Shown here: piece by piece, positions 34,421 to 42,643 of the stretch
Position numbering within the stretch: the first letter of the stretch is position 1
How the letters are laid out: each line of letters starts with the position of its first letter
Source of the DNA: Pedococcus aerophilus
GTDB taxonomy: Bacteria; Actinomycetota; Actinomycetes; Actinomycetales; Dermatophilaceae
Direction: 5' to 3'
DNA: 64,000 nucleotides
Assembly: GCF_039532215.1 (NCBI RefSeq)
Contig: NZ_BAAARN010000001.1
Span: forward strand, 1,287,942-1,351,941
Program-made: the position numbers and the translations under genes
Notes under the pieces: generated by a model
Databases searched by the model: none
The model's input: only the letters and a program-made list of their open reading frames with translations
Told to the model about the DNA's origin: nothing

Positions 34421-35053
34421 ATGAGTGCACAGAAGCCGGCCAGCTGGGCCTACGCCGAGGAGTTCGTCACCGAGAACGAGGTGATCGAGAACGCCCGCCG
34501 TCGCGGCGAGGAGCTCGGCGCGACCCCGGTCGGCAACGGCGCCGGTGTGCTGCTCCGCCTTCTCGCGGCCGCGGTGAAGGCTCGCTCGGTCGTCGAGATC
34601 GGCACCGGCGCGGGCACCTCCGGCCTCTGGATGCTCCAAGGGATGCCCGACGACGGCATCCTCACGACCATCGACGTCGAGGCCGAGCACCAGGGCGTCG
34701 CCAAGAAGGCCTACGCCGAGGCCGGGGTCGCCCACCAGCGGACCCGCGTCATCACCGGCCGGGCCCTGGACGTCCTGCCCCGCATGACCGACGGCGCCTA
34801 CGACATGGTCGTGGTCGACGGCGACAAGGGCGAGTACCCCGAGTACGTCGACCACGCGATCCGCCTGCTGCGCTCGGGCGGCGTGCTGGTGCTCGACAAC
34901 ATGCTGTGGCATGACAAGGTCGCCGATCCGGCTGCGCGCGACGACCAGACGACCGTCCTGCGCGACCTCGGCAAGAAGCTGCGGGACGACGACCGGCTGG
35001 TCCCCGCCCTGCTGCCCGTCGGCGACGGCGTGCTGGCGGCCGTCAAGCGCTGA
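34421..35053 (+). CDS. SAM-dependent O-methyltransferase (type 3, catechol-like)
   Basis: A 210-residue Class I methyltransferase of the caffeoyl-CoA/catechol O-methyltransferase group: SVVEIGTGAGTSGLWML is the SAM-binding motif I, LTTIDVEAEH follows, and YDMVVVDGDKGEYPEYVDHA plus VLVLDNMLWHDKV supply the metal-binding aspartates. Substrate unknown. It is divergent from sigE, as Rv1220c is in mycobacteria. ATG 34421 is fixed by the leaderless-type -10 and by the start of conserved sequence; upstream in-frame codons overlap the sigE promoter. Confidence 0.9.
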   Translation: MSAQKPASWAYAEEFVTENEVIENARRRGEELGATPVGNGAGVLLRLLAAAVKARSVVEIGTGAGTSGLWMLQGMPDDGILTTIDVEAEHQGVAKKAYAEAGVAHQRTRVITGRALDVLPRMTDGAYDMVVVDGDKGEYPEYVDHAIRLLRSGGVLVLDNMLWHDKVADPAARDDQTTVLRDLGKKLRDDDRLVPALLPVGDGVLAAVKR

Positions 35054-35075
35054 CGCAGGCCGCCTCCCGTCTGCT

Positions 35076-35122
35076 CGTGCGAGCGCCGCACCACCCGGTC
35101 AGAGTGGTGCGGCGTTCGCACG
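35076..35122. terminator. 19-bp hairpin between convergent genes
   Basis: CGTGCGAGCGCCGCACCAC (35076-35094) pairs with 35104-35122 with a single G-U (plus-strand RNA) and a 9-nt loop. It follows the methyltransferase stop and faces the convergent gene ending at 35137. Confidence 0.8.
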
Positions 35123-35136
35123 TCGTGTGCCTGCGC

Positions 35137-35493
35137 TCAGGCGGTGCCGGGACCGGGACCTCGACGGAACTGCCCGGGCCCCTCGGCGATCGCCACGACC
35201 TCGAACGGCTCCATGAGGATCGGCGGCGAGCCGATGATGGCGCTGCCGGCCGACTCTGCGGCCGTCTCGGCGAACTCCTTGAGGAAGTCGTCGCGGTAGA
35301 CCTGCTGGTCGAAGACGTAGGTGCCCTCGAACCACTGGCCCTCGACCATCCGCCAGGTCTTGAACGCCAACCCGTCGAGGAACATGAACTTCGCCATCGA
35401 CGTGCCGACGACGTAGTCGCGCAGCGACGTGGCGACGTCCTTCGGGGCGTTCTCGAGCGACCAGCGCACCGACAATCCGTATCCCGCGTTCAT
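35137..35493 (-). CDS. Small YdhR-like alpha/beta-barrel protein
   Basis: A 118-residue protein. The stretch GLAFKTWRMVEGQWFEGTYVFDQQVYRDDFLKEF resembles the YdhR/antibiotic-monooxygenase-type dimeric alpha/beta barrel, where W and Y/F residues line a ligand pocket. No cofactor site is visible. Its ATG overlaps the stop of pepA (ATGA), so it is co-translated with the aminopeptidase, but the functional link is unknown. Fold call is tentative. Confidence 0.7.
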   Translation of the reverse strand: MNAGYGLSVRWSLENAPKDVATSLRDYVVGTSMAKFMFLDGLAFKTWRMVEGQWFEGTYVFDQQVYRDDFLKEFAETAAESAGSAIIGSPPILMEPFEVVAIAEGPGQFRRGPGPGTA

Positions 35494-37010
35494 GACATCT
35501 CCTCCAGCCAGGTGAGCAGCAGGCGGGCTCCGAAGCCCGTCCCGCCCTTGGTCAGGAGTCCGCGGTCGACGTCGGAACGACCCACCCCGGCGATGTCGAG
35601 GTGCGCCCAGCGTCGCTCGCCCACGAACTCGCGCAGGAACAATGCTGCCGTGATCGAGCCGGCGCCGACGGGAGTGCCCGCGATGTGGTTGACGTCCGCC
35701 ACCTCGCTGTCGAGCGCGAAGCGGTAGTCGTCCACGAGCGGGAACGGCCACAGCAGCTCGCCGGTCGCCCGACCTGCTGCGACCAGGGCGTCGCTCAGTG
35801 CGTCGTCCGTGGCGTACACGGGAGCCATGGAGCGCCCCAGGGCGACGCGGGCGGCCCCGGTGAGGGTGGCGATGTCGAGCAGGACGTCCGGCTCGAGGTG
35901 CGCGTCCGCGTAGGCGAGGGCGTCGGCCATGACGATCCGGCCCTCGGCGTCGGTGTTGCCGATCTCGACCGTCCGGCCGCCGTACATGGTGAGGACGTCG
36001 GAGGGCCGGTAGGCGCTGCCGCTCACCGCGTTCTCCGCCAGCGCGAGGAGCCCGGTGACGCGTACCGGCAGGTCGAGGATCGCGCAGGCCTCGAGCACCG
36101 CGAGCACGATGGCGGAGCCCGACATGTCGGTCTTCATGGCGAGCATGCCCTCGGCAGGCTTGATGTCGAGCCCACCGGTGTCGAAGGTGATCCCCTTGCC
36201 GACCAGGACCACGTGGGGAGTCGTCGCCGTGGCGCCCGCCGGGACGTGCGCGAGCTGGACGAGGCGGGGCGGGGTGGCCGAGCCGGCGCCCACGGCGAGG
36301 ATGCCGCCGAAGCCCTCTGCCTTCAGCTCCCGCTCGCTCCAGACCTTGACGTCCAGACCTGCGCGGCGGCCCACCACGCGGGCCTGCGCCGCCATCCACG
36401 CGGGGTTCTTGGTGTTGGAGGGCACGACGGCGAGGTTGCGGGCCAGCATCGTCGCCCGGGCGCGCGTCACCGCCCGGCTGCAGACGACCTCGTCGAACTC
36501 GCCGGCGAGGGTCACCTCGGCGGCCGGCCGGCTCGCCGGCTTGGCGTCGGTCCCCAGCCACCGGGGGGAGGTGAAGCCCCCTAGGGCGATGCCCTCGACG
36601 AGCGCTGCCTGGCCCTCGGCGCTGAGCCCGCTGACGGCCACGACCAACGAGGTGCGACCGCGGCCCGCGCGACCGAGCGCCGCACCTGCGGTGCGCAGCG
36701 CGTCCGGGGCCCCGTCACCGAGACCGACGAGCAGCACGGTTCGGGCTGCGCGCTCCCCCGGCACCAGCTGGAGGCGCGTGACGGCCCCGGCCTCGCTGCT
36801 CGGCTCGTGGGCGGCCTGGACCTCGCTGACATCGAGCCCGACGACCTGCAGGACAGCCGCGACGTCCTCGCCGGAGGGCAGCCCGCCGGCGTGGACCGGC
36901 ACGGCCAGGACGAGGTCGGTCGGGTCGAGGTCGGCCAGGACGTCGGCGAGCGGGTCGGGCCGCAGGGACCACGAGCTGGACGGGGGGTCGAGCAGTTCAG
37001 GTGCAGGCAC
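35490..37010 (-). CDS. pepA: Leucyl aminopeptidase (M17)
   Basis: A 506-residue dizinc exopeptidase. The C-terminal catalytic domain is complete: VGKGITFDTGGLDIKP (metal Lys/Asp), MKTDMSGSA, and the family signature NTDAEGRIVMADALAY. The N-terminal domain is more divergent, as usual. I chose GTG 37010 because TAGGGT ends seven bases before it (leaderless pattern); a GTG at 37028 would place the -10 inside the gene. It is followed, with overlap, by the YdhR-like gene. Confidence 0.93.
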   Translation of the reverse strand: MPAPELLDPPSSSWSLRPDPLADVLADLDPTDLVLAVPVHAGGLPSGEDVAAVLQVVGLDVSEVQAAHEPSSEAGAVTRLQLVPGERAARTVLLVGLGDGAPDALRTAGAALGRAGRGRTSLVVAVSGLSAEGQAALVEGIALGGFTSPRWLGTDAKPASRPAAEVTLAGEFDEVVCSRAVTRARATMLARNLAVVPSNTKNPAWMAAQARVVGRRAGLDVKVWSERELKAEGFGGILAVGAGSATPPRLVQLAHVPAGATATTPHVVLVGKGITFDTGGLDIKPAEGMLAMKTDMSGSAIVLAVLEACAILDLPVRVTGLLALAENAVSGSAYRPSDVLTMYGGRTVEIGNTDAEGRIVMADALAYADAHLEPDVLLDIATLTGAARVALGRSMAPVYATDDALSDALVAAGRATGELLWPFPLVDDYRFALDSEVADVNHIAGTPVGAGSITAALFLREFVGERRWAHLDIAGVGRSDVDRGLLTKGGTGFGARLLLTWLEEMS

Positions 37011-37017
37011 GGCCCTG

Positions 37018-37023
37018 ACCCTA
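37018..37023 (-). promoter_or_regulatory. Predicted leaderless -10 (TAGGGT) of pepA
   Basis: TAGGGT on the minus strand ends 7 nt before GTG 37010. Confidence 0.5.
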
Positions 37024-37099
37024 CCCACCGGCGGGGAGCACGCTCCATACCCGTGCCGGGGGCCGCACGGGCGGGTGGCCCGGCCGGGCCCGGACGTGC

Positions 37100-37135
37100 G
37101 AGGACCCCCTCCGGACGGTGCCGGAGGGGGTCCTC
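37100..37135 (-). terminator. Perfect 15-bp hairpin after the DUF3117 gene
   Basis: GAGGACCCCCTCCGG (37100-37114) and CCGGAGGGGGTCCTC (37121-37135) with a 6-nt loop, 19 bases beyond the DUF3117 stop. Confidence 0.85.
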
Positions 37136-37154
37136 GAAAGGTGTGGAGGCGGGG

Positions 37155-37328
37155 CTACTTCAGGCCTTCGCAGTTGTCGATGGCCTCACCCAGCGCGCGG
37201 ACCTCGTCGGGGGTCATCTCGACGACGAGACGGCCACCACCCTCGAGGGGCATGCGCAGCACGATGCCGCGACCTTCCTTGGTCACCTCGAGCGGGCCGT
37301 CGCCAGTCCTCGGCTTCATTGCCGCCAT
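37155..37328 (-). CDS. DUF3117 protein
   Basis: A 57-residue protein, MAAMKPRTGDGPLEVTKEGR..., with the GGGRLVVEMTPDEVRALGEAI core of DUF3117, a small family almost confined to actinobacteria and of unknown function. ATG 37328 has GAAGGGA about eight bases upstream. It is monocistronic by its own terminator. The same gene (Rv1211) lies in the tag-sigE interval of mycobacteria. Confidence 0.92.
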   Translation of the reverse strand: MAAMKPRTGDGPLEVTKEGRGIVLRMPLEGGGRLVVEMTPDEVRALGEAIDNCEGLK

Positions 37329-37506
37329 GGGTGTGTCCCTTCCGTTTGGCGTGGTTTGCTGCTGGGCACGCGGGTCCACGCCAGTGCTTGAGTTCCGCCC
37401 GTGCGTGCCAGATTTGCTCCATTATCCCGTGAACCCGCTCACAGGCGAAATCCGGGTCGGGGGTGAGACCTCGGGGCCTCGGTGAGCGCAGGGCATGATG
37501 TCCCGC

Positions 37507-38325
37507 ATGGCCCAGAGCACCGTCGCACCGCAGACCCCGAACGAGCCCGTCGTCGTCGAGCGCGAGGGCGCCGTGGCGACGGTCCGCCTCAACCGGCCGG
37601 AGGCGATGAACTCCCTCGACACCCCGACGAAGGAGGCGCTGCTGACGGCGCTGACCGACGTCGCCGCCGACGCCACGGTGCGGTGCGTCGTGCTCACTGG
37701 CAGCGGCCGGGCGTTCTGCGTGGGACAGGACCTCAAGGAGCACATCCGGCTCCAGCAGAGCGACGACCCGTCGCTGTGGGAGACCGTCCCGAAGCACTAC
37801 AACCCCATCGTCGAGCTGCTCACGACGATGAACAAGCCGGTCGTGGCCGCCCTCAACGGCGTCGCCGCGGGCGCCGGTGCCGCCTTCGCCCTGGCGGCGG
37901 ACTTCCGCGTGATGGTCGACACCGCGGGGTTCAACCTGGCCTTCGCCGGGATCGCCCTGTCGTGCGACTCGGGTTCGTCGTGGAGCCTGCAGCGGCTCGT
38001 CGGTCCTGCGCGGGCCAAGGAGCTGCTGCTGCTCCCCCGGACCGTGCCAGCCGACGAGTGCCTCGCCCTCGGCATCGTCACGCGCGTGGTCGCGGCCGAC
38101 GAGCTCGAGCCCACGGTCCGCGAGCTCGCGACGACGCTGGCCTCCGGTCCGACCCTGGCCTACGGCTCGATCCGCAACGCGGTGGCCTTCAGCGCCGGTC
38201 ACGGGCTGAGCGAATCCCTGGAGCGCGAGGGCGAGTACATGGCCCTGACGGGCGCCAGCGCCGACCACAAGGCCGCCGTGGCGGCGTTCCTCGCCAAGGA
38301 GAAGCCCACCTTCACCGGGGCGTAG
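37507..38325 (+). CDS. Enoyl-CoA hydratase/isomerase family protein
   Basis: A 272-residue crotonase-fold enzyme. ATVRLNRPEAMNSLD, the oxyanion-hole region GRAFCVGQDLKEH and KPVVAALNGVAAGAGAAFALAADFRVMV are standard. In the second catalytic zone the sequence reads AFAGIALSCDSGSSWSLQRLVG, where true hydratases carry Glu; the Asp here is the pattern of PaaG/isomerase-like members, so isomerisation or another crotonase reaction is as likely as hydration. ATG 37507 has CATGAT seven bases upstream, possibly leaderless. Confidence 0.9.
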   Translation: MAQSTVAPQTPNEPVVVEREGAVATVRLNRPEAMNSLDTPTKEALLTALTDVAADATVRCVVLTGSGRAFCVGQDLKEHIRLQQSDDPSLWETVPKHYNPIVELLTTMNKPVVAALNGVAAGAGAAFALAADFRVMVDTAGFNLAFAGIALSCDSGSSWSLQRLVGPARAKELLLLPRTVPADECLALGIVTRVVAADELEPTVRELATTLASGPTLAYGSIRNAVAFSAGHGLSESLEREGEYMALTGASADHKAAVAAFLAKEKPTFTGA

Positions 38326-38353
38326 CCGCCACCGTTCAGCCGGCCGCCACAGG

Positions 38354-39655
38354 TCAGGGAGGTGCCGCCGCCCACGGGGTGTAGGTCAGCAGGGTGCAGG
38401 TGAACCAGAACATGCCCCCGAGCAGCGCCAGCGCGACGACCGCCACCCGCCGACGCCAGTGCGGGACGACCCGCTCACCGGTCGAGGTGCGCATCGCGAC
38501 CGAGGCGACCAGCGCGGCGATCGGGAAGTCGAGGAGCAGGAAGCGCCACATGCTCGTGATCGGGCGGACGACGGCGAGCAGGTAGAGCGGGTAGGCCAGC
38601 GCCCAGACCCGCAGCTCGATCGCCAGCCACCGCCCGTGCCGGCCGAGGATGAGGGCGATGTAGGTGGCGACGAGCCCGACCAGGACCGTCACCCCCACCA
38701 CGCCGTGGGCCTCCCAGGCCCACGACAGCCACAGGACGAAGGGACCGGACTCCGGCTTCTGGCCCCACGCGGCCTGCACGTCGAAGAACGCCGTCGGCAA
38801 CCCGCTGGCGATCCCTACGACGACGGGCCACGCGACCGAGGAGGCGCCGGTCGCCACGAGCATCAGGGCGGCGCTCCAGCGCTGGCTGCGCAGTGGTGTC
38901 GTGCCCGCGGCGCGGTCCTCGCGCCAGCGCAGCACGAGGTGGGCGATGGCGGCGCAGGCGATGGCCGGCGCCGCGGCCCGCGTGAAGCCCAGCGCGATCG
39001 CGAGCAGGGCCACGAGCGCGTACTGCCGGCGCATGAGCAGCAACAGCGAGGCGGCGATGAGCACTCCGGCGAGCGCCTCGGTGTACGGCATGACGAGGAT
39101 CGAGGTCGCGGGGTACAGGCACCACAGGATCCCGGCGACGAGCGCCAGGCGCTCGCGCGCCGGCTGCGGGGCGGCGTGCATCGCGAAGTTGAGGCACTTC
39201 CAGACCAGGATCGTGCACAGTCCGCCGAGCACGAGGTTGAGCAGGACCGCTGCCACCTCGAAGGACAGCCCGGTGAGCATGAGGACACGCACCAGCATCG
39301 GGAAGGCCGGGTAGAACGCCCAGGCGCTGTAGGTCAACAGCCCGGTGTCCGGGTCCGCAGGGAGCGGGACGGGGTAGCCGTCCTCGGCGACCCGGCGGTA
39401 CCAGACGCTGTCCCAGCCGGACAGGATGTCGCCGACCGTGGGCTCGAGGTGGCCCACCCCCGCCGGGGTCTGGAACCACGTCGCGGCCACCGCCATGCTG
39501 ACGAGCACGACGACCCTCGTGGCGGCATACCAGAGCAGCAGGAACACGACCGGGCGGCGCAGGGCCCACCCCGCGGCGGCGCTGCGCCCCTCGGAGGTGA
39601 GCAGGGACGTGGTCAGCAGCGACGGCACGCTGCGGACGCGGGCGACGGCGGTCAC
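38354..39655 (-). CDS. PIG-V-type mannosyltransferase (GT-C), copy 2
   Basis: A 433-residue integral membrane protein with about ten hydrophobic segments. The first loop has GWDSVWYRRVAEDGYP, where the Asp of the WD motif is the catalytic-type residue of GT-C enzymes, and later YPATSILVMPYTEALAG typical of the bacterial PIG-V group. Such enzymes use polyprenyl-phosphomannose to add mannose to lipids or glycans. It is a diverged paralogue of the gene directly upstream, whose stop overlaps its GTG (GTGA). Last gene of a seven-gene operon. Confidence 0.85.
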   Translation of the reverse strand: MTAVARVRSVPSLLTTSLLTSEGRSAAAGWALRRPVVFLLLWYAATRVVVLVSMAVAATWFQTPAGVGHLEPTVGDILSGWDSVWYRRVAEDGYPVPLPADPDTGLLTYSAWAFYPAFPMLVRVLMLTGLSFEVAAVLLNLVLGGLCTILVWKCLNFAMHAAPQPARERLALVAGILWCLYPATSILVMPYTEALAGVLIAASLLLLMRRQYALVALLAIALGFTRAAAPAIACAAIAHLVLRWREDRAAGTTPLRSQRWSAALMLVATGASSVAWPVVVGIASGLPTAFFDVQAAWGQKPESGPFVLWLSWAWEAHGVVGVTVLVGLVATYIALILGRHGRWLAIELRVWALAYPLYLLAVVRPITSMWRFLLLDFPIAALVASVAMRTSTGERVVPHWRRRVAVVALALLGGMFWFTCTLLTYTPWAAAPP

Positions 39656-40938
39656 GGCGGGTAGTCCGACGGCGGGTGGTAGACGAGCAACTTCCAGATC
39701 CAGGCGGCCTGGCCGACGGTGCCGGCCACCACGAGGAAGCCGACGCGCACCGCGAGGTGGCGTGCGACGCGGTCGAGCCAGCCCCCGCCGAGGACGACCA
39801 CGAGCAGCGGGAACAACGGGAGGGCGTACCGGAAGATGCTCGTGAAGGGGTCGAGCACGAAGGCGAGGTACGCCGGGTAGGCCAGGCACCACACCCGCAG
39901 CTCGGGGCCGAGCCTGGTGGCCCAGGGCCCGCAGGTCAGCACGACGATCGTCGTGACCAGGGCTGCGAGGCCGACCGGCCCGTAGACGGCGGCACCGTCG
40001 AAGTCGCGGAAGGCCCACTGCGACATCCCGAGCCAGGGCTTGAGCGGCGTGATCTCCCCACCGGCCCGCCAGGCCGCCATGGTGTCGGTGTAGGCGCTGC
40101 GCGAGCCGGTGACCTGCCACGCGATGAGCGGCCACAGGACCGCCCCGACGGCGGACGTGCCGAGGGCGGCCAGCGCGGCGAGGAGCTCGCCGCGGGTGAC
40201 GTTCTGCTGGCGGCGCCGACGCCACAGCAGCAGGACCGACACGGCGACCACGAGGACGACGGGCACGGCGATGGGCCGGGTGAGCCCCAGGAGCAGGGAG
40301 AGCCCGGCGACCATCCCCCAGCTGCGCCGGACGAGCGCCCACAGCAGCGCGCAGAGGACGAGCATGGCCAGCGACTCGGTGTAGGCGAGCTGGAGCGACA
40401 CCGACGCCGGGAACGCCGCCCACACGGCCACCGCGCCGAGGGCGACCCTGTCGCCCACCTTCTCGGCCAGCAGGCGGGCCATCAGGATGCTCGCGCCCAG
40501 ACCGGCCACGAGGGCCAGCGTCGAGGCCACGACGGGGAACCCGAGACCGGTCGCCGCCATGAGCATCCGAGCCAGGAGCGGGAACAGTGGGTAGAAGGCC
40601 CAGGCGTTCTGGGTCACCCGCCCCGTGGTCTGGTCGACCGGCAGCGGGTCGGGGTACCCCTGGAGCGCGACGTTGCGGTACCAGCTGCCGTCCCACAGCA
40701 CGGTCATGTCGATGGGCTCGACGGTCGGCCCTGTCCAGTCGAGCATGACGTCCTGGTCGCGGCTGGCCAGGACCAGCAGGAGCGCGGAGACGGCGCGCAG
40801 GACGAGGTAGGTCAGGGCGACCTTGACCGTCAGGGACCGTGCGAAGGCCGGGCCTCTCCGGCGCCGGTCGGTGCCGACGGAGGTGGCGGCGGGGCGGGTG
40901 TCCCGACCGGTGTCCGGGCTGCCGGCCGGGCTGGTCAC
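39652..40938 (-). CDS. PIG-V-type mannosyltransferase (GT-C), copy 1
   Basis: A 428-residue polytopic membrane protein. After a basic N-terminus of about 38 residues and a first helix, the lumenal loop carries LWDGSWYRNVALQGYP (WD motif) and NAWAFYPLFPLLAR, then AFPASVSLQLAYTESLAML. Same family and topology as the following gene; the pair likely arose by duplication and may add successive mannoses. Its GTG overlaps the stop of tag (GTGA). The lpqW-like gene elsewhere in the window also points to mannosylated envelope lipids. Confidence 0.85.
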   Translation of the reverse strand: MTSPAGSPDTGRDTRPAATSVGTDRRRRGPAFARSLTVKVALTYLVLRAVSALLLVLASRDQDVMLDWTGPTVEPIDMTVLWDGSWYRNVALQGYPDPLPVDQTTGRVTQNAWAFYPLFPLLARMLMAATGLGFPVVASTLALVAGLGASILMARLLAEKVGDRVALGAVAVWAAFPASVSLQLAYTESLAMLVLCALLWALVRRSWGMVAGLSLLLGLTRPIAVPVVLVVAVSVLLLWRRRRQQNVTRGELLAALAALGTSAVGAVLWPLIAWQVTGSRSAYTDTMAAWRAGGEITPLKPWLGMSQWAFRDFDGAAVYGPVGLAALVTTIVVLTCGPWATRLGPELRVWCLAYPAYLAFVLDPFTSIFRYALPLFPLLVVVLGGGWLDRVARHLAVRVGFLVVAGTVGQAAWIWKLLVYHPPSDYPP

Positions 40939-41537
40939 GACAGGCCCCGGGTCACCTCGGGGCCCGCGCCCGAGCGGTGGCACCCCACGACGTGGTCGTC
41001 GACGAGGCCGCACGCCTGCATCGCGGCATACATCGTCGTGGGACCGACGAAGACGAAGCCGGCCTTCTTGAGGCCCTTGGCGAGGGCGATGCTCTCCGGC
41101 GAGGTCGCGCGGAAGTCCTCGGCCGACCTGGGCGGGGTGTGCTCCGCGGGCGCGTGGGACCAGACGAACGCGTCGAGCCCCCCGTGCTCGCGCAGCGCGA
41201 GGACCGCTGCGGCGTTGCGGATGGCGGCCTCGACCTTCAGGCGGTTGCGGACGATTCCGACATCGGCCATCAGCCGCTCGCGGTCACGGTCGCCGAAGGT
41301 GGCGACCACCTCGGGGTCGAACCCGGCAAAGGCGGCGCGGAACGACTCGCGCTTGCGCAGGATGGTGATCCACGACAGCCCCGACTGGAAGGCCTCCAGG
41401 GTGAGGCGCTCGTACAGCGCCTGCTCACCGTGGACGGGCACGCCCCACTCGGTGTCGTGGTAGGTCAGGTAGTCCGGCGCGGACCCCGCCCACGCGCACC
41501 GGGGCAGCCCGTCCGGACCGACGACCAGCCCACTCAC
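40935..41537 (-). CDS. tag: DNA-3-methyladenine glycosylase I
   Basis: Base-excision enzyme removing 3-methyladenine, 200 residues. RCAWAG, YHDTEWGVPVH, LTLEAFQSGLSWITILRKRE and the C-terminal HVVGCH with its zinc His/Cys are all there, as in E. coli Tag. The GTG at 41537 overlaps the stop of the SRPBCC gene (GTGA). Mycobacterial tagA occupies the same place near the DivIVA-domain gene. Confidence 0.93.
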   Translation of the reverse strand: MSGLVVGPDGLPRCAWAGSAPDYLTYHDTEWGVPVHGEQALYERLTLEAFQSGLSWITILRKRESFRAAFAGFDPEVVATFGDRDRERLMADVGIVRNRLKVEAAIRNAAAVLALREHGGLDAFVWSHAPAEHTPPRSAEDFRATSPESIALAKGLKKAGFVFVGPTTMYAAMQACGLVDDHVVGCHRSGAGPEVTRGLS

Positions 41538-42037
41538 CGGGACCGCCCGGGGGCCGCCGACACCTCGACCGCCCGGGCGAGCATGGCGTCGATGGCACGC
41601 CCGTAGAGCCACGCGCTGGCGCGGTCGAGCAGGGGGGCGAAGAGCCGCTTGAAGGGCAGCGGGCGCACCACGACCTCCTCGACCCAGTCCAGGCGTGACC
41701 CGAGGACACCCGGGGTGGAGACGTGGGGCTCGGGGGTGATGGTGATCTCGGCCCAGCCGCCGAGCAGCCGGCCGGTCTTGACGATCCGGAAGACCGCGGG
41801 CGAGGTGGGGGCTGTTGACTCGGGGGGCTCCCAGCGGGTGACCAGCATCGAGTCGGAGAAGGCCAGGGGACCGATCCCGCTGATGCCGGCGAACCCCCAT
41901 CCGACCCGGGGTGCGCCGTCGTCGGTGGTCATCCGCGTCATCGGCATCCAGTCGCCGTAGCCGTCGAAGCCGGCCACGACGTCCCAGACGGCAGCGGGGT
42001 CGGCGGCGGTGTGGCGGGTGAGGTGGAGGGCGGCCAT
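41534..42037 (-). CDS. SRPBCC-family protein
   Basis: A 167-residue START/Bet v1-like fold protein: LHLTRHTAADPAAVWDVVAGFDGYGDWMP is the usual opening, and the long C-terminal helix (VVVRPLPFKRLFAPLLDRASAWLYGRAIDAML) closes the pocket. Ligand unknown. The ATG is four bases after the stop of the DivIVA-domain gene. Confidence 0.8.
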   Translation of the reverse strand: MAALHLTRHTAADPAAVWDVVAGFDGYGDWMPMTRMTTDDGAPRVGWGFAGISGIGPLAFSDSMLVTRWEPPESTAPTSPAVFRIVKTGRLLGGWAEITITPEPHVSTPGVLGSRLDWVEEVVVRPLPFKRLFAPLLDRASAWLYGRAIDAMLARAVEVSAAPGRSR

Positions 42038-42041
42038 GACG

Positions 42042-42314
42042 TCAGCGCACCACGTCGCCGGGGCGCTCCAGCTCGGCGATCCGGGCCTGCAACCGATCGA
42101 GCACGGCATCGACCTGGTCCATGCGGTAGCCGCGCAGCGCCGTGTCGAACCGCACCGCGGAGATCTCGTCGGAGGAGAACTCGTCGCCGAGGGCGGGCGC
42201 GCCCTGCGTGCTGGTCGCCTCTGCCATCGGGTCGTGGTGCAGCCGCCCGGTCACGAGCGCGGCGAACGCGCCGATGACCAGCACGGCGATGACGGTGAAG
42301 AAGACCCAGATCAC
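42042..42314 (-). CDS. DivIVA-domain membrane protein
   Basis: A 90-residue protein with an N-terminal membrane helix (residues 1-22) and a cytoplasmic DivIVA-type motif FDTALRGYRMDQVDAVLDRL (about 56-75) leading into a short coiled coil. Such truncated DivIVA-domain proteins (Rv1209-like) sit beside tag in many actinobacteria; polar or septal localisation is expected but not shown. Confidence 0.85.
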   Translation of the reverse strand: MIWVFFTVIAVLVIGAFAALVTGRLHHDPMAEATSTQGAPALGDEFSSDEISAVRFDTALRGYRMDQVDAVLDRLQARIAELERPGDVVR

Positions 42315-42352
42315 GCGAGTGATCGTCGCACGAAGTGCTGAGAGCGTCCTAT

Positions 42353-42640
42353 TCAGCCGGCCGTGTCGAGAGATCGGGCGTCCTCGCCGGCCGACGTCGG
42401 GGTGATGGCGCTGCGGGCCAGCATCTCCACGACGGCCGGGACGTCCTCGGCCAGCAGCCGGACGGTCGCCCTGCAGACGGTGTCCTGCCAGATCGACAGC
42501 ACCACGCGCCCGCTCTCGGGGTGGCCGGAGATGCGCAGCGTGCGTCCCGCGACGTCCCGGCCGACCACGACGTCGCCCTGCCTCGGCAGCGGCGAGATGT
42601 TCACCTGTCCATCATCGCCGCCGAAGTGGCAGGAGTCCAT
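42353..42640 (-). CDS. Hypothetical protein in LOG operon
   Basis: A 95-residue protein, largely beta-strand by pattern (VVVGRDVAGRTLRISGHPESGRVVLSIWQDTVCRATVRL), with no family I can name. It starts three bases after the stop of the LOG gene, so it is coupled to it. Conserved position within the operon is the only functional clue. Confidence 0.65.
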   Translation of the reverse strand: MDSCHFGGDDGQVNISPLPRQGDVVVGRDVAGRTLRISGHPESGRVVLSIWQDTVCRATVRLLAEDVPAVVEMLARSAITPTSAGEDARSLDTAG

Positions 42641-42643
42641 GGC

